In this document: positions 1 to 9,410 of the stretch, piece after piece
Numbering within the stretch: position 1 is the stretch's first letter
Layout of the letters: the number at the start of each line of letters is the position of its first letter
Assembly: GCA_035352895.1 (NCBI GenBank)
Contig: DAOPYN010000002.1
Location: 62,001 to 126,000, forward strand
Source of the DNA: UBA5070 sp035352895
GTDB lineage: Bacteria; Fibrobacterota; Fibrobacteria; UBA5070
DNA length: 64,000 bases
Reading direction: 5' to 3'
Notes under the pieces: model-generated
The model's input: the letters and a program-made list of their open reading frames with translations, nothing else
What the model was told of the DNA's origin: nothing
Database searches by the model: none
Program-made: the position numbers and the translations under genes

Positions 1-1010
1 TTGGATGCCTCGATCAGGCCCGGAAGGGAACGCCAGTTCTCGCGCAGCTGGTAGCGTCGCGCTCCGGCGGAGGACAGAAGGTCGCGGCAGGCGGCCTGGT
101 AGGTGCGCACGTCCGCGCCCTGGAAGGAATAGATCGACTGCTTGGGATCCCCCACCAGGTACAGATTGCCGGCCGGAGGGCCGTCGTCCAGGAACCAGCG
201 CCGGAAGATCCGCCACTGCAACGCGCTGGTGTCCTGGAATTCGTCGACGATGCCCACCTTCACCTGGCTACGCATTGCCTCCAGGAAGGAAGGTCTCTCC
301 AGGGCGCGGTCCATGGATTCCAGCATGTCGTGGAAGGAGACCAGTCCGTCCTCGTCCTTGCGTCGACGCCACATCGCCACCGCTTCCAGCGCCCACTTCG
401 CCGCGAAGGCGGCCGCCAGGCGGTCGGGCTCGGAAGAATCCTGGAAGTCCGCGAGCGTCGGTGGGTGGAGCTTGGCGCGGGGATCCAGGAGCCGCGCGGC
501 GAGACCTTTGGCCAATTCAAGGAGATCGTCCATCGAGCGCGCCGTGGCGATGGTCTCCACCATCTCCGAACGGGCGAAGCCCCCTTTCCAATCGTCCCTC
601 CGCAGAAGCTCCCGCAGGCATTCCTCCAGCCCCTCCTCGTCGTCGCACAACCGCGACGTGAACGGCAGACCCGACTCGAAGCGGTGGGCCTGCAGAAGGC
701 GCAGGCAGGTGGAGTGGATGGTCCCCACCAGGCCCTCGCCCAAGTTGGCCAGATTCCGACGCAGGTGGTCCGCCTCGGCGGGATCCACGGCCTCGCGGGC
801 CGCCTTGGAAATCCCTTTGCGGATGCGCTCCACCAGTTCGCCGGCGGCCTTCTGCGTGTAGGTGACCAGGAGGATCTCCCCCATCGCCAGCCGACGTTCC
901 CGCAACAGACGCACGACCAGACCCACGATCGTGTGGGTCTTGCCTGTTCCCGCGTGCGCCTCCAGAACGCCGTGGCGCGAAAGATCGATGGATCCGACCA
1001 GATCAGCCAA
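1..1010 (-). CDS. recB: RecB, exodeoxyribonuclease V beta subunit (N-terminal part, cut by window edge)
   Basis: ATP-dependent 3'-5' helicase/nuclease subunit of RecBCD, which processes DNA double-strand ends. About 336 residues are visible; the nuclease domain lies outside the window. Seen: a Walker A loop AHAGTGKT near residue 20, a VDEFQDT Walker B, the LVGDPKQSIYSFQGAD motif III and an RENWRS motif IV, all typical of UvrD/RecB SF1 helicases. No ATG is available. I chose TTG at 1010 because GGAGGTGG sits just upstream and it overlaps the recC stop by 8 bases, so recB is translationally coupled to recC. recD is not in view and may lie further left. Confidence 0.9.
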   Translation of the reverse strand, partial: MADLVGSIDLSRHGVLEAHAGTGKTHTIVGLVVRLLRERRLAMGEILLVTYTQKAAGELVERIRKGISKAAREAVDPAEADHLRRNLANLGEGLVGTIHSTCLRLLQAHRFESGLPFTSRLCDDEEGLEECLRELLRRDDWKGGFARSEMVETIATARSMDDLLELAKGLAARLLDPRAKLHPPTLADFQDSSEPDRLAAAFAAKWALEAVAMWRRRKDEDGLVSFHDMLESMDRALERPSFLEAMRSQVKVGIVDEFQDTSALQWRIFRRWFLDDGPPAGNLYLVGDPKQSIYSFQGADVRTYQAACRDLLSSAGARRYQLRENWRSLPGLIEAS

Positions 1011-4000
1011 GGTCCACCTCCACGAAGGGCCCCAGGCGCCTTGTGGCAAGTTCAGCCAGAATCCGTCCATCACCGGATTCCTCGCCGGGAAGGAGGGGCT
1101 CGAAGAGCCTTTCCAGAAGATCGGGAGGCGGAGCGTGTTCCTGTCCCGCACGCGCGTCCAGGGACTCGCGGAGTTCCGCCACGTCCAGGTCGGCGAGTCC
1201 CCGGGCCAGGATCTCCCTGGCGGGAAGGTATTCGCACCGCTCTTCGAGGAAGTCGCCCAGCAAATGCTCCCACCATCCGGGAGGCGCCTGTCGCGCGGAC
1301 TCCACCACCACGTCGGTGGGCGTTTCCCGTCCGATGGTGGCCACCAGGATGGGGCCTCGCCATCCGCATCGGGCGATGGCCATCGCCAACAGGTGCACCC
1401 CCCACGATTTCGCGATCTCCACGCCGGCCTTTCGACGCGAATTCCCCGGCTCGACGGCCCCGCAGTGGACCAGGACCAGCGGGGATGCCGGATCGGAGGG
1501 CACCAGCGCCATGCCCACCTGTCCGGTCAGGCGGACCTTGGCTTCTCGGAGAGTCGTTTCCCAGGTGGACGGCTCGGCATGGCCGCCCAAGCCGAGATCC
1601 GCATCCATGACCAGGCGATGGCCCGCGAAACGCTCCTGGAGCGACACCAGGCTCGACTCCGCCCCCTCCGCCCAAGCCGACAGATCCCGCGCCTGGATTC
1701 CGGCCAGATGGGATTCGGGAAATCCCCGATCCCACGAGAGCGTACCCGCCAACTCCAGGGCGCGCACGGAGGCGTTCCCCCTGCTCCCACGCCATACCTC
1801 CCGGGCGATTTCCGTCAACAACCGCGATTTCCAAGCGGCCTCGTCCAACCGGCTGGCCCCCAGGACCTCGTGCGAAGCGTCCAGGGTTCCCGGATCCTCG
1901 TCGTCTGCCCATCCCTGGACGCGGCGCAACCGGTGCAGGAACGGATTGGCCAGGAACGACCTCAGCTCCTGGACCGAAACACGGATCGGGCCTTGGCCGG
2001 AGCGAGCGGAGGGAATCCAGGCAATCCCGGACGGCCGCACGGGCAGCAAGGCATCCGCGGGATCCCACGAGATCCCGGCGCGATCGGCGGAAAGGGGGCG
2101 CGACTCGCGGGCCAGAAGGGGAACAACGCAACGGAATCCATCACCGGAGATGGCCGCCAGGGCTTCCTCCAGCTCCAGGACCACGCTGGACGGCTCCAGG
2201 GACTCGTCGCGCTGGATGTCGCGACCGCGCCAGGCCACCACCAGACGCGAGCGCGCCGAGAGGACGGCCTGGAGGAACAGCGCGCGGTTGTCGGCCACGG
2301 GGTCCGCATCGCCCAGGATCCTCGCCTGGACCCGCAGATCGAGTCGCGTGCGCAGCGACTCGCCGGGAAACGCGTCCGAATCGAATCCAGCGAGCACCAC
2401 CAGGCCGTGGGGCAGCACGTGTCCTCCCCGCAGGGGCGCGAAGGTGAGCGCCCCCGCGAAGGCCCGGGCGCCGCCCGGAAGTTCCGTCTCCAGCAGGGTG
2501 GCCACGACCTCCTCGAGCTCTTCCAGGTCCATCCGCTCGCGACCGGCCATGGCCTGGAGAGACAAGTGTTCCAGCCCTCCCACCAGACCCGCGCGGATCC
2601 TGGACTCGGCATCGTCCCCGAAGTCCACCCACCGATCGACCCATTCCACCAGACGGGAACCCAGCTCCGTCGGCGCACAGGTCCGACAGTTTTCGGCGAA
2701 GGCCCGCGACTGATGGAGGAGACGTTCCAGACAGGCGCCGAACGCGTCGACTTCCGTCGGATCGGTCGTGAAATCGCGCACCACCGGCAGGCGATCCGGA
2801 AGGCCTTGGGCGTTGTCCAACCCCAACCCCACGGCTCCGTCCACCAACGGAGCCAAGGCCAGGCGCAGCCATCCGGCGCGGAAGGTGTGCACATCCGCGG
2901 CGATCTCGGGTCCATCGCCCAGCTCGCGGCGATGCGCGGCATCCCAGGCCCGGATCATCCCGGTCGATTCCGCCCACTCCTCCCATCGCGCCACGGTCGG
3001 GCCATCCAGTCCGAGCTTCGTTTGGACCAGGGGATTGCGCAGAAGCGAAAAGACCGCGGGCCGATCCGCCCGTCCGCGCGCGAGGGACAGAAGCGATCGC
3101 ACCGCCCGCGCCCACTGGCTTGCGCCCGCCGCCTCGCCCAGGACCACCCAGGGCAGATACCCGCTGTCGCCGGGGCCATGGCTTCCGAACACCTTGTGGA
3201 TCGCCGCCAGGTGCCGTTGGGGATCGGCAAGCAGCACCACGGCGTCGGAGATCTTCCTCGCCGGATCCTCCGACAGCCAATCGAAGAGGCGATCGCGGAT
3301 CGCCTCCATCTCCCGGGACCGTTCCGGACACTCCAGGAGGACGATCGATCCGTCCGATGGAAGCTCCCCAGACAGGATCCGTCCATCCTCCAGCTCCATC
3401 GGCTCCACGAGGGGGCCGGGCGATCGCCGCACAAGCGCCTGTTGCAAGGCGCCAAGGACGGTGGCGGGATCATTTCGTGCCACCGGAGGCTCCACGGAGA
3501 ACTCGAAATCGTAGTCGGTGGCCTGGCTCCACAGGACCAGGCTTTCGCGCGAGGCTCCTCCCCAGCGACGCAGGAGGAAGGGATCGCGTTCCAGGTCCGG
3601 GCAGTGGGCCGTCGAAAGCCCCGCGGATTGGTAGTCGGCGGGCGCCAGGCGGGCGGGACGCGAACGGGACCTTTTCCCGCGCCGACGGGACGTGTCCACA
3701 TCCTCCCAGAACTCGGCGCAGGGATTGACCAGAAACAGGTGGATCTCGCGCTCCTCGGAAAGCTCCAGGAGAAGATTGCGATGGAAATGGCTCACCATGT
3801 CCAGGCAGAAGACCAGGGCCGGACCTCCCCGTGGCCGCCAGCCCGCATCCCGACGCATCCGGTGCAGTCGCGGAAGCCCCAGCAGGCGTCCATCGGCCAG
3901 AGGCCCCTCTTCGGAAAAGACCGCGCCATGGAGCTCCCGCTGCCAGGCCTCGGTGACGGACTCCTCGCCGGCCTTGCCGAAGTAGGATCTGTGGGGCCAG

Positions 4001-4473
4001 GACTGGTCGATTCCGGACACCGCCCACCGCCCTTCCTTCCACACCGAAGGACGGTTGTACTCGTATTCCAGGAACAACCGCGCGAGTTCATGGGCCAACT
4101 GCACCCGACGCTTGGCATCGATTCCACGGTCGGTGGACAGATAGGCGCGCACCGGCTCGAAGGCATCGCTTGCCAGACGATCCTGGTCGAGGAGGGGGAT
4201 CAACGCTTGCTGGAGCGCTTCCACGCGCAGGATCGCCGATCCCGGCGGAGGCTCGAGGGACGCCCAGAGGAAGCTCTCCAGGGTTGGGGTTGGCAGGCCC
4301 ACCAGCGGACCCCGTGCCTCGCACAAGCGAAGCTTGAGCCACTTGGCCACCGCCGGAGAGGGAACCACCACCGGGGGCGGGCAGGCGAAATCCGTCCAAC
4401 AGGCGTCCAAGGTCCGGGAAAGCTCCCGCAACAAAGGTTCGTGTCGGTTGGAAAATCGAAGATGGAGAGTCAT
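1003..4473 (-). CDS. recC: RecC, exodeoxyribonuclease V gamma subunit
   Basis: Subunit of RecBCD that holds the complex together and scans for Chi through an inactivated helicase/nuclease fold. The product is about 1156 residues, close to the size of known RecC. N-terminal segments such as PSPAVAKWLKLRLCE and LARLFLEYEYNRP are typical of the family. The ATG at 4473 is preferred over an upstream in-frame ATG at 4581 because homology-like sequence starts at MTLHLRFSN and a G-rich stretch precedes it. recB follows with an 8-base overlap, giving a recC-recB operon. Confidence 0.9.
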   Translation of the reverse strand: MTLHLRFSNRHEPLLRELSRTLDACWTDFACPPPVVVPSPAVAKWLKLRLCEARGPLVGLPTPTLESFLWASLEPPPGSAILRVEALQQALIPLLDQDRLASDAFEPVRAYLSTDRGIDAKRRVQLAHELARLFLEYEYNRPSVWKEGRWAVSGIDQSWPHRSYFGKAGEESVTEAWQRELHGAVFSEEGPLADGRLLGLPRLHRMRRDAGWRPRGGPALVFCLDMVSHFHRNLLLELSEEREIHLFLVNPCAEFWEDVDTSRRRGKRSRSRPARLAPADYQSAGLSTAHCPDLERDPFLLRRWGGASRESLVLWSQATDYDFEFSVEPPVARNDPATVLGALQQALVRRSPGPLVEPMELEDGRILSGELPSDGSIVLLECPERSREMEAIRDRLFDWLSEDPARKISDAVVLLADPQRHLAAIHKVFGSHGPGDSGYLPWVVLGEAAGASQWARAVRSLLSLARGRADRPAVFSLLRNPLVQTKLGLDGPTVARWEEWAESTGMIRAWDAAHRRELGDGPEIAADVHTFRAGWLRLALAPLVDGAVGLGLDNAQGLPDRLPVVRDFTTDPTEVDAFGACLERLLHQSRAFAENCRTCAPTELGSRLVEWVDRWVDFGDDAESRIRAGLVGGLEHLSLQAMAGRERMDLEELEEVVATLLETELPGGARAFAGALTFAPLRGGHVLPHGLVVLAGFDSDAFPGESLRTRLDLRVQARILGDADPVADNRALFLQAVLSARSRLVVAWRGRDIQRDESLEPSSVVLELEEALAAISGDGFRCVVPLLARESRPLSADRAGISWDPADALLPVRPSGIAWIPSARSGQGPIRVSVQELRSFLANPFLHRLRRVQGWADDEDPGTLDASHEVLGASRLDEAAWKSRLLTEIAREVWRGSRGNASVRALELAGTLSWDRGFPESHLAGIQARDLSAWAEGAESSLVSLQERFAGHRLVMDADLGLGGHAEPSTWETTLREAKVRLTGQVGMALVPSDPASPLVLVHCGAVEPGNSRRKAGVEIAKSWGVHLLAMAIARCGWRGPILVATIGRETPTDVVVESARQAPPGWWEHLLGDFLEERCEYLPAREILARGLADLDVAELRESLDARAGQEHAPPPDLLERLFEPLLPGEESGDGRILAELATRRLGPFVEVDLG

Positions 4474-4554
4474 GGTCCGCCCCCAAAGATGCGCGACGGA
4501 AGGGGTCCTCCCAAAGCCCCGATCTGGAGATATCCAGTCGGTCGTGCGTATCGG

Positions 4555-4583
4555 GGTTGGATCGGCGACCTCCGCGTCCAACC
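4555..4583 (-). terminator. Possible stem-loop after the methyltransferase gene
   Basis: GGTTGGA (4555-4561) pairs with TCCAACC (4577-4583), a 7-bp stem with a 15-base loop, 15 bases past the stop of the methyltransferase gene and upstream of recC. There is no clear T run, so terminator activity is only a guess. Confidence 0.25.
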
Positions 4584-4597
4584 TTCCCGAAGCGACG

Positions 4598-5605
4598 CTA
4601 CGACGGTTTGGTCAGGCGGAACAATCCACAGACCACCTGGGCGCGCGTCCACCCGAAATCCATCGAAACGGATTCCACCTCGAGGTCCTCGAGGCCGAGC
4701 CCCACGGCCAAAGCCCTCAAGGAAGAAACCGAGAACAGGTTCAGATGCTCGTGGAGGGCATGGGAGAAATCGGCCCGGTCTTCCAGCAAGGCCCGGATCT
4801 GCTCGTCCGTCCGATCCTGGGGGACTTCCAGGTAGAGGAGGGTCCCGGGATCCAGGACCTGCACGACCTGTTCCAGGAACGCCTTGGTGTCGCACACGTG
4901 CTCCAGCACATGGCAGACCTGGGCGAACTGGAAGGTCGTCGCCGGCGGCGGAGTTTCGACCCTGTGGAATGCGGGATCGACCAAGGGCTCGTCGGAGACG
5001 TCCAGGATCCAGACCTCCTTCGATCGGAGCGAAGGTGGCACGAACCGACCTTCACCGCCCCCCCAATCGATCACACGATGGATGGAACCGAGATCGGCAT
5101 GACGAGCTAGCCGTTCTTCCACGAGGCCCATCCGGACCTCCTCCTCCTGCGATGCCTTGCCCACCCTTTCCCTGAGTTCGCGATACCACGGTTCGTACCG
5201 GCACCGTTCCTCGTCGTAGGTCGCCGAGCGGTAGTCCCGGTAGAGCCCCTGCAGCTGATCGAAGGGGTAGTCCCGATCGGGCCCCACGAACAGGCAATCC
5301 GGGCAGAGGCGAAGATCCGTGTGCACATCCACCGCCGAGAGGATCCCGGATTGCGAACCTTCGGCACGGAGAGCCCAATCGCGGAACCAGCGCACGATCG
5401 TCTTCTTGAATCGGCTCCGGGATCTGGACAGGAACAGGTCCAACTTGCGTTCGACGGAATCCACCTCGATTCCATGCACGCGCTTGAGGAAGAAGGGAGC
5501 CACCAGCCCCTTGGGGGAAACGCGCGCCCGCGCGGATCCGCAATTGCGGCAGATGCGTCCCGTTTGCGAAGTCGTTCCCTCGCGTGCTTGGTCGTTCCCA
5601 TTCAT
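4598..5605 (-). CDS. Class I SAM-dependent methyltransferase with N-terminal Cys motif
   Basis: A 335-residue protein. The N-terminus has a CRNCG pair and, about 80 residues on, CPDC, a spacing that could bind zinc as in methyltransferases with a putative zinc-binding domain. The SAM-binding glycine loop reads VIDWGGGEGRF, followed by WILDVSD and FAQVCHVLEHV, which fits a class I Rossmann methyltransferase of the Methyltransf_11/23 type. Start ATG 5605 is preceded by GAGGATC. The substrate is unknown; related proteins often modify sugars or lipids. A longer in-frame reading up to 6151 is rejected because it runs antisense through the YkgJ-type gene. Confidence 0.75.
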   Translation of the reverse strand: MNGNDQAREGTTSQTGRICRNCGSARARVSPKGLVAPFFLKRVHGIEVDSVERKLDLFLSRSRSRFKKTIVRWFRDWALRAEGSQSGILSAVDVHTDLRLCPDCLFVGPDRDYPFDQLQGLYRDYRSATYDEERCRYEPWYRELRERVGKASQEEEVRMGLVEERLARHADLGSIHRVIDWGGGEGRFVPPSLRSKEVWILDVSDEPLVDPAFHRVETPPPATTFQFAQVCHVLEHVCDTKAFLEQVVQVLDPGTLLYLEVPQDRTDEQIRALLEDRADFSHALHEHLNLFSVSSLRALAVGLGLEDLEVESVSMDFGWTRAQVVCGLFRLTKPS

Positions 5606-5641
5606 GGAGATCCTCAAAAGTAGCCCACGATCGAGATTCCC

Positions 5642-5647
5642 TACCTT
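5642..5647 (+). promoter_or_regulatory. Candidate -10 box (TACCTT) for the YkgJ-type gene
   Basis: TACCTT ends 6 bases before the ATG at 5654, so transcription would start at or next to the start codon. No -35 is clear. Support is the A+T contrast and the recurrence of this hexamer before other genes here (16045, 32467). Confidence 0.3.
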
Positions 5648-5653
5648 TTGTCC

Positions 5654-6391
5654 ATGCACCAGGAACCCGCAGCCGACATGAAGCCGGGGCATTCGATCCA
5701 GGCGACCGAACCACCCGATGCCGAGGATCGAAATGCCGGAGTCTTCACCTCCTGGCTGCGGCGGATGCTGCACGCGCTGGCCACCGGATCGGACACGCGC
5801 ACTCCGTGCGGCGACTGCACGGGCTGCTGTCGATCCTCCCAGTTCATCCACATCCAACCGGACGAGAAAACCACCCTCCGCGCCCTCCCGAAGGGGCTTT
5901 CGTTCCCTGCGCCCGGAGCCCCCAAGGGCACCCGGCTTTTGGGCTACGATGACCAGGGACGCTGCCCACTTCTGGCCGACCATGGCTGCACCATCTACGC
6001 ATTGCGCCCCCGCACCTGCCGCGTCTACGACTGCCGGGTGTTCGCGGCCTGCGGTCTGGTCCCCTCGGCCCCGGCGGACAACCCCGTGGTCCGCCGGGTC
6101 GCGGCGTGGCGGTTCACACATCCCACCGCATCGGACGGAATCCGGCATCAAGCCGTGCGCGAGGCCGCGGATTTCCTGGAGCGCAAGGCGGACCTCTTTC
6201 CCGGTGGAAGACCTCCCTCACATCCTTCCCAGTTGGCGATCCTGGCGCTGAAGGTGCACGAGGTCTTCCTGGAGTCCGAGCGATCCGACGAGCGGAAGGT
6301 GGAGCGGATCGTGGAAGCCTCCCGGCGGTTCGAACGGCTTCGCGAGGCGTTCGAAGGCCAGGGGAAGATCAGTCGGCGGCCAGTCCGATGA
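5654..6391 (+). CDS. YkgJ-family cysteine-cluster protein
   Basis: A 245-residue protein with the CGDCTGCC motif near residue 55 and later Cys in CPLLADHGC, RPRTCRVYDC and AAC, the pattern of the YkgJ/Fli(B)-like zinc- or iron-sulfur-binding cysteine-cluster family. The molecular function of this family is not settled. ATG 5654 is preferred to TTG 5648; there is no Shine-Dalgarno, consistent with a leaderless message. The 3' end overlaps the convergent envelope gene by 23 bases. Confidence 0.75.
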   Translation: MHQEPAADMKPGHSIQATEPPDAEDRNAGVFTSWLRRMLHALATGSDTRTPCGDCTGCCRSSQFIHIQPDEKTTLRALPKGLSFPAPGAPKGTRLLGYDDQGRCPLLADHGCTIYALRPRTCRVYDCRVFAACGLVPSAPADNPVVRRVAAWRFTHPTASDGIRHQAVREAADFLERKADLFPGGRPPSHPSQLAILALKVHEVFLESERSDERKVERIVEASRRFERLREAFEGQGKISRRPVR

Positions 6392-7457
6392 CCACCAGGC
6401 CCACCAGACCTCCCAGGAGCCAGCGCCAGACGCCCACTTCCTGGGTGGTCTTCCTGTTGGATGGCGAGTAGAGCAGGCCGATCTCCCCGTACGCCCCCTG
6501 GTCGTGGTCGGAATTGGCGGTGATCTGGTAGCCTCCGCGCACCATGGCCCGCACGTCGTAGGTGCGGAACATCATCAACCCCGCCTGGACGTTGGCCTGC
6601 GGGCCCACGTTGATCTTGTCGTCGGGATCGGGCTTATCCGGGAAGACGTACTCCATCCCCAGGCCGCCACCCACGAAAGGCGAAATGTCGGAGCGGTTGA
6701 AGAAGCGCACCACGTCCATCTGGAAGGCGAGGGCCGAGGGGAGGATCCCCTTGAGCTCCACGTCCAGGGTGAGGTTCTGCCGGAACTCGTACCAGTAGGA
6801 GTACCCGATCGTCAGGTTCTGCTTGGGCTGCCGCTAACGGACCTTGTCGAGCCCGGGTTCGGATGGCCAATTGGTGTTGGGCTCGGTGATGGATCGCTCG
6901 TAGCTGGAACCGATCGGATACAGGGCGCCCACGGTCACGCCGCTCATGGCGGAGCTCTTGCGGCGGAGCATCTCGTTCTCGGATTCGGCGACCGCGACGT
7001 TGTCCAGGGTTCCCGCGTCGGCGAGGGCGAGATTGTCCAGGGATGCGCGCAGCACCTGGTCCATGATCTTCGGGAGGTCGTCCACCACTTGGAAGGTCGC
7101 GCGGCGCACCACCGCGGTGGAATCCCCCGCGGCCACGGAAGACGCCGACAGGCTGTAGGTGGAACCCAGCTTGAGGATGGACATCCACAGCGCCTGCTTG
7201 GCCTGGCTCTTGGCCAGAAGCGTCTGCGCGCAGGGGATCGCCGAGCAGCCGGAATCGGAGAGATCCACCACCGCGCCTTGCCTCAGTTCTCCAAGGGTCT
7301 GCAGGAAGAGCGCCCTGGCGGGTTCGCGATCGTCCGGGGGGAGCGCGGAAAAGCCCGACGACACGACCACGACCTTTCCGTCGAGGGCCTTCCCCGCCGA
7401 TGCGAAGGAAGCGAAGGCGATGGCGACAGCCCAGCAGGTACGTGCGATGGAATGCAT
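6369..7457 (-). pseudogene. Envelope protein gene interrupted by an in-frame amber codon
   Basis: Translation from ATG 7457 (preceded by GAGGAGG) gives a signal peptide (hydrophobic residues about 7-20), a mixed domain beginning GKVVVVSSGF, then TAG at 6834-6836 after 207 residues. The same frame then stays open for 154 more codons, with beta-barrel-like sequence (ISPFVGGGLGMEYVF, VRAMVRGGYQITANS) and a C-terminal hydrophobic segment WRWLLGGLVGLVVIGLA. No start codon sits right after the TAG. The parent was therefore probably one ~361-residue envelope protein; the TAG may be a mutated Gln (CAG) or Glu codon, a base-call error, or a readthrough site. Function not recognised. Confidence 0.65.
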
Positions 7458-7763
7458 GGATCCTCCTCGAATGGTGGGGGGGGGTGGGCGCAAAGGTAAG
7501 TCGTTTTCGTCGCCCGATCGGTTCAACTCCATCTTTGGCGGAATCCGCTCGGACAACCGGTTTTCCCGATTGCCATCCGATGCGGAGGCAACCACAGCTC
7601 CCCACCCCTGGACGCCCTAAAGACCGGGCGGATTTCGGCGGGGAAGATTCCAGCGACTAGTTTTGCCCCTCGTGCGGGCGACGCGCGAAGTCCCGCCGCC
7701 AAATTTCCTTTTCCGGATGGTAGAATTCCGACAGTCCTCCATTTCTTGCCGCAAGGTGGCTTC
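7458..7763. other. 306-base divergent intergenic region
   Basis: Lies between the start of the amber-interrupted envelope gene (minus) and the SDR gene (plus). It holds a G run just upstream of the minus-strand gene and a TAGAAT -10-like box (7721) for the SDR gene. No ORF with a plausible start or RNA motif was recognised. Confidence 0.6.
7721..7726 (+). promoter_or_regulatory. Candidate -10 box (TAGAAT) for the SDR gene
   Basis: TAGAAT, preceded by GG, 37 bases before the SDR ATG. The same GGTAGAAT occurs before glgA at 32846. No convincing -35 at 17 bases. Confidence 0.35.
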
Positions 7764-8603
7764 ATGTACGATCTGATGGGACGAACGATCCTGATCACCG
7801 GTGCCTCCAGCGGGATCGGCATGGCCATGGCCAAGCAGTTCTCCCGCGAAGGCGCCCGCCTGGTGCTCTGCGCACGGCGGGTGGATCGTCTCCTTCTCCT
7901 GGCCGAAGAGCTCCGTGCCGCCCACGGCGCCGACGTGTGCCCCCTGGGTCTGGACGTGCGCGATCGCCACCAGGTGGAACACGTCTTCCGCACGGAGCTG
8001 CCCCAGAACTTCCGCAACATCGATGTGCTGGTCAACAACGCGGGGCTCTCCCGCGGCATGGATCCACTCCAGAAGGGCGACGTGGACGACTGGGAGGAGA
8101 TGATCCTCACCAACATTTCCGGCCTGCTCCATGTGACGCGGCAGATCCTACCCACCATGATCGCGCGCGGGCGTGGCGACGTGATCAACATCGCATCCAC
8201 CTCCGGCCACGAAGTGTATCCCGGAGGAGCGGTCTACTGCGCCACCAAGCACGCCGTGGACGCGCTCACGCGCGGCCTCCGGATGGACCTGGTGGACACC
8301 CCCCTGCGCGTGATCCAGATCAGCCCCGGAATGGTGGACACGGAATTTTCCCTGGTGCGGTTCCACGGCGACCACGATCGCGCGGCAGGTGTCTACTCCG
8401 GCATGACTCCGCTCTCCCCCGAGGATGTCGCGGATGCCGCCATGTTCGCACTCACCCGCCCTCCGCATGTGCAGGTGGGAGAAATCGTGCTCTGGCCCAC
8501 CTCCCAGGCATCCTCCACCCTGGTCTCACGCCATCAGGTGCTGGACGAGTCCGTACCTCCCGACGAATCCACCTGGAGGAACTATTACGAGCTCAAGGAA
8601 TAG
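7764..8603 (+). CDS. Short-chain dehydrogenase/reductase (YdfG-like SDR)
   Basis: Classical SDR of 279 residues, NAD(P)-dependent. The dinucleotide-binding loop TGASSGIG spans residues 12-19, VNNAG follows near residue 90, the catalytic Ser lies in IASTSG and the YxxxK pair is Tyr158/Lys162 (YCATK). Cytosolic; the family includes 3-hydroxy-acid and serine/allo-threonine dehydrogenases such as YdfG, but the substrate cannot be set from sequence alone. AAGGTGG precedes ATG 7764. Single-gene unit with its own -10-like box. Confidence 0.85.
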   Translation: MYDLMGRTILITGASSGIGMAMAKQFSREGARLVLCARRVDRLLLLAEELRAAHGADVCPLGLDVRDRHQVEHVFRTELPQNFRNIDVLVNNAGLSRGMDPLQKGDVDDWEEMILTNISGLLHVTRQILPTMIARGRGDVINIASTSGHEVYPGGAVYCATKHAVDALTRGLRMDLVDTPLRVIQISPGMVDTEFSLVRFHGDHDRAAGVYSGMTPLSPEDVADAAMFALTRPPHVQVGEIVLWPTSQASSTLVSRHQVLDESVPPDESTWRNYYELKE

Positions 8604-8635
8604 ATCCTTCCTTCCCGACCGAAGAAGGATCCACT

Positions 8636-8641
8636 AACTTT
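8636..8641 (+). promoter_or_regulatory. Candidate -10 box (TAACTT) for the small ORF at 8649
   Basis: TAACTT ends 7 bases before ATG 8649, again placing the likely transcript start on the start codon. Weak on its own. Confidence 0.22.
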
Positions 8642-8648
8642 AGCGGCG

Positions 8649-8780
8649 ATGGATTCCTCGTCGCTTGACCACATACGCCTGCACAACAGTTTCCTGAACA
8701 CCGAATACGTGCGGTATTCGCTCTATCTGCTGGCCGCACTGGTGGTGGCGGGATTTCTCTGGGTCAAGCGCATAGGCTGA
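8649..8780 (+). CDS. Possible 43-residue membrane protein, MscS N-terminus-like
   Basis: ATG to TGA encodes 43 residues: a polar start with NSFLNTEYVRYS, one hydrophobic helix (LYLLAALVVAGFLWV) and a basic end (KRIG). The layout resembles the first transmembrane segment of small-conductance mechanosensitive channels (MscS family), so it may be a truncated remnant or a genuine small protein. There is no good Shine-Dalgarno; a -10-like box lies right upstream. It starts 45 bases after the SDR stop. Confidence 0.35.
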   Translation: MDSSSLDHIRLHNSFLNTEYVRYSLYLLAALVVAGFLWVKRIG

Positions 8781-8814
8781 CACCGCTCGCCCCCTCCAGA
8801 CGGCGAAAGGGCAT

Positions 8815-9360
8815 TCAACTGCGGGCTTCGGCCCAATCCAGGAAGTTCCCCAGCTTGTCGATTCCACCTTTGCGGAAGAACTCCGCGAGATCGCCCAGGA
8901 ATTGCCTGGCCTGGGGAGCGGACATGAAGCCGGGATACTGCACCACCACCCGGGACTTGGAATCCAGCACCACGAGCGCGGGAAATCCCTGCACGCCCTG
9001 TTCCATGGCCCACTGGTTTTCCGAGATCTTGCGCTTGCCCAAGGTCATCACGGATCCGCTTTCGCCGTTGAGCTTGGCGGGAACGAAGCTCGCGTTGATC
9101 CGGGCGATCACGTTGGGGTCGCGGAAGGTGGTGGCGTCCATCTGGTGGCAGTAGCCGCACCAATCCGCGTAGACCATCACGAAGACACCCTTCTTGGCTG
9201 TCTTCGCGGTCTTGGTGGCCTGTTCGAGGGTGGACCACTTCACCGCAGGAGACGACGGTCCCTGGGCCTGGGAGTGGGCGGGAGTGGCCAGTCCAACCAG
9301 GACCATCGCGAACACCAGCCCGGCAACGAACCGGAAGCCTGCAGCTCTCGATCGATTCAT
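8815..9360 (-). CDS. Secreted thioredoxin-fold protein with CGYC active site
   Basis: A 181-residue protein. Residues 1-30 form a signal peptide ending near AHSQA, so it acts in the periplasm. The redox motif WCGYC (Cys68/Cys71) is of the DsbD-gamma/thioredoxin_7 kind, and QGFPALVVLD carries the cis-Pro. It probably reduces periplasmic disulfides. GGAGG lies before ATG 9360. It follows trxA by 50 bases and is probably the last gene of the ctp-ftsY-trxA operon. Confidence 0.8.
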   Translation of the reverse strand: MNRSRAAGFRFVAGLVFAMVLVGLATPAHSQAQGPSSPAVKWSTLEQATKTAKTAKKGVFVMVYADWCGYCHQMDATTFRDPNVIARINASFVPAKLNGESGSVMTLGKRKISENQWAMEQGVQGFPALVVLDSKSRVVVQYPGFMSAPQARQFLGDLAEFFRKGGIDKLGNFLDWAEARS

Positions 9361-9410
9361 GTCGGCACCTCCCCCCCCTCGAACCCAGAACCTTCGCGAC
9401 GCCGGAACGA

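Noticed and set aside
862..5175. 1437-codon plus-strand open frame opposite recC/recB and the methyltransferase
   Set aside because: Mirror frame of a high-G+C gene; composition is Arg/Gly/Pro/His-rich with no domain, while the minus strand encodes clear RecC motifs.
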